Below, in pieces: positions 20,533 through 21,379 of a DNA stretch of 21,379 bases. Each line of letters opens with the position of its first letter. Positions within the stretch are counted from its first letter, which is position 1. Where the stretch lies: contig JBBQUN010000054.1 in NCBI GenBank assembly GCA_038212405.1, positions 1 to 21,379 of the forward strand. The letters run 5' to 3'. The translations under genes were made by a program, and so were the position numbers. The notes below the pieces were generated by a model. It made no database searches. It had not been told where the DNA came from and saw nothing but the letters and a program-made list of their open reading frames with translations. This DNA comes from JBBQUN01 sp038212405. GTDB taxonomy: Bacteria > Actinomycetota > Acidimicrobiia > Acidimicrobiales > SZUA-35.

Positions 20533-21379
20533 GACCGATGGGGAGGCCGAGAGCAAGTTTGAGCCGCAGGAGTCGCAGCACGGACTGATTGATGCGTTCT
20601 TCGCTGAGCGTGCCGTCTTCCACCGCGCCAAGCAAAGCAGACGCCGATGCCGCGACGTCCAACGGGGCGAGCAGAAGATCGACGCCGCCCAAAACAGCTC
20701 GGACCGACAGCTCACCCGAACCGAGGCCGCTCACCGCTCCCATGTCGAGTGCATCGGTCATGATCACGCCTTCGAATCCGAGCACGTCGCGCAGTTGCTC
20801 CTGCACGATCGATGCCGAGATGGTCGCCGGCTCGCCAGAGGGGTCGAGCGCAGGGAACCCAAGGTGCCCGATCATCACGGCGTCGACCTCGGCCTCGAGC
20901 GCAGCGATGAAGGGCAAACGATCCCTCGTCTCCCATTGCTCGATCGTGATCCCGAGCGTTGGCAGCGACTGATGACTGTCGACGTCAGTCGACCCGTGCC
21001 CCGGCCAATGCTTGACCACCGAAGCGACCCCCGCAAGCTGATAGCCGTCAACGACCGCAGCCACCATCTCGCTCGCCACCACCGGGTCGGCGCTGTAGGC
21101 ACGGTTGCCGATGACGTTGGTGGTGGAATCGGTGAGATCCGCAACAGGAGCGAGCACCATGTTGATGCCTTGGAGCAGGAGTTCGCCGCCGCTCTTGGTG
21201 GCATCGGCCGAAGCGGCAGCGGCATCGCCGCCATAGGAACGCGCTGAGGGCAACACGGTGACGTGATCTCGTACTCGCACGACGCGACCGCCCTCTTGGT
21301 CGGCGGCGATGAGCAGGCCGACACCAGAGTCGGCCACTGCCCTCTCTTGCAGACCGAGCGAGAGTTGCGTCAGCTGTTC
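20525..21379 (-). CDS. nagZ: Beta-N-acetylhexosaminidase (glycoside hydrolase family 3, NagZ type), 5'-truncated by window edge
   Basis: The frame is open to the window edge (EQLTQLSLGLQERA before the GTG at 21337), so the N-terminus is missing; about 284 residues are visible. Family signatures, numbered from the GTG: LIAADQEGGRVVR (9-21), KHWPGHGSTDVDSH (109-122) with the Asp-His pair D120/H122 of the NagZ acid/base loop, VMIGHLGFPALD (154-165) and the nucleophile strand VIMTDALDMGAV with Asp195. NagZ-type enzymes release N-acetylglucosamine from peptidoglycan fragments during wall recycling; a hydrolase exported to the wall is also possible because the N-terminus is not visible. The C-terminus stops soon after the barrel, as in single-domain NagZ. 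Its stop codon falls inside a 17-bp tandem repeat. Confidence 0.9.
   Translation of the reverse strand, partial: EQLTQLSLGLQERAVADSGVGLLIAADQEGGRVVRVRDHVTVLPSARSYGGDAAAASADATKSGGELLLQGINMVLAPVADLTDSTTNVIGNRAYSADPVVASEMVAAVVDGYQLAGVASVVKHWPGHGSTDVDSHQSLPTLGITIEQWETRDRLPFIAALEAEVDAVMIGHLGFPALDPSGEPATISASIVQEQLRDVLGFEGVIMTDALDMGAVSGLGSGELSVRAVLGGVDLLLAPLDVAASASALLGAVEDGTLSEERINQSVLRLLRLKLALGLPIGRS

Noticed and set aside
1..21379. A new defence island or mobile element
   Set aside because: No transposase, integrase, toxin-antitoxin pair, helicase-nuclease set or target-site duplication was found. The one nuclease-like gene stands alone among metabolic genes of similar composition.

Overview
The window looks like chromosomal DNA from a high-GC actinobacterium, most likely an acidimicrobial (Ilumatobacter-like) lineage. 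This is inferred from the strong G/C third-position bias, GTG starts, an actinobacterial-type PTH2 protein, an SCO6745-like protein, an AfsR/SARP regulator, a PEP-swivelling-domain protein of the actinobacterial type, and start-proximal TAnnnT boxes typical of leaderless actinobacterial genes. I see no rRNA, tRNA, CRISPR array, insertion sequence or phage module. The content is metabolic and cell-envelope housekeeping plus several poorly characterised proteins.

Layout, left to right. (1) 1-1068: 3' part of a membrane protein with a LiaF-like C-terminal domain, ending at a hairpin. (2) 1136-4223: a plus-strand cluster of an acyl-CoA dehydrogenase/flavin monooxygenase-fold protein, a second acyl-CoA dehydrogenase broken by a one-base frameshift, and a GNAT acetyltransferase joined by a GTGA overlap. 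(3) 4300-6158, minus: a two-TM potassium channel with RCK domain and a PTH2-type peptidyl-tRNA hydrolase-like protein. (4) 6192-6890, plus: a possible PD-(D/E)XK nuclease with a winged-helix tail, ending in a 13-bp perfect hairpin that holds its own stop codon. (5) 6926-9728, minus: a PEP-swivelling-domain protein and an L,D-transpeptidase. (6) 9847-12290, plus: an adenylate-forming ligase and a tyrosine phosphatase, ending at a 12-bp perfect hairpin. (7) 12356-13084, minus: an SCO6745-like protein. (8) 13436-15796, plus: a 786-residue protein with an MpaB/Lcp-type oxygenase domain. (9) 15769-21379, minus: an AfsR/SARP-like ATPase regulator, an M50 site-2-type protease with a CBS-like tail, a frameshifted small membrane protein, and the 3' part of nagZ.

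The signal least explained by gene annotation is a set of five unrelated short tandem repeats (units 14-17 bp, 3-4 copies). Four sit exactly on gene borders: a 5' UTR, a promoter region and two stop codons. One is in frame in the ligase gene. Two genes carry a single missing C, one at a short C run and one in a six-base homopolymer; this could be real decay, length-variable expression or sequencing error. Four minus-strand genes share a TAGnnT box 6-8 nt before the start codon, suggesting leaderless transcripts. I find no convincing new defence or mobile system. The best candidates for undescribed biology are the nuclease-like protein, the large MpaB-type fusion, and the PEP-swivelling protein without an ATP-grasp partner.
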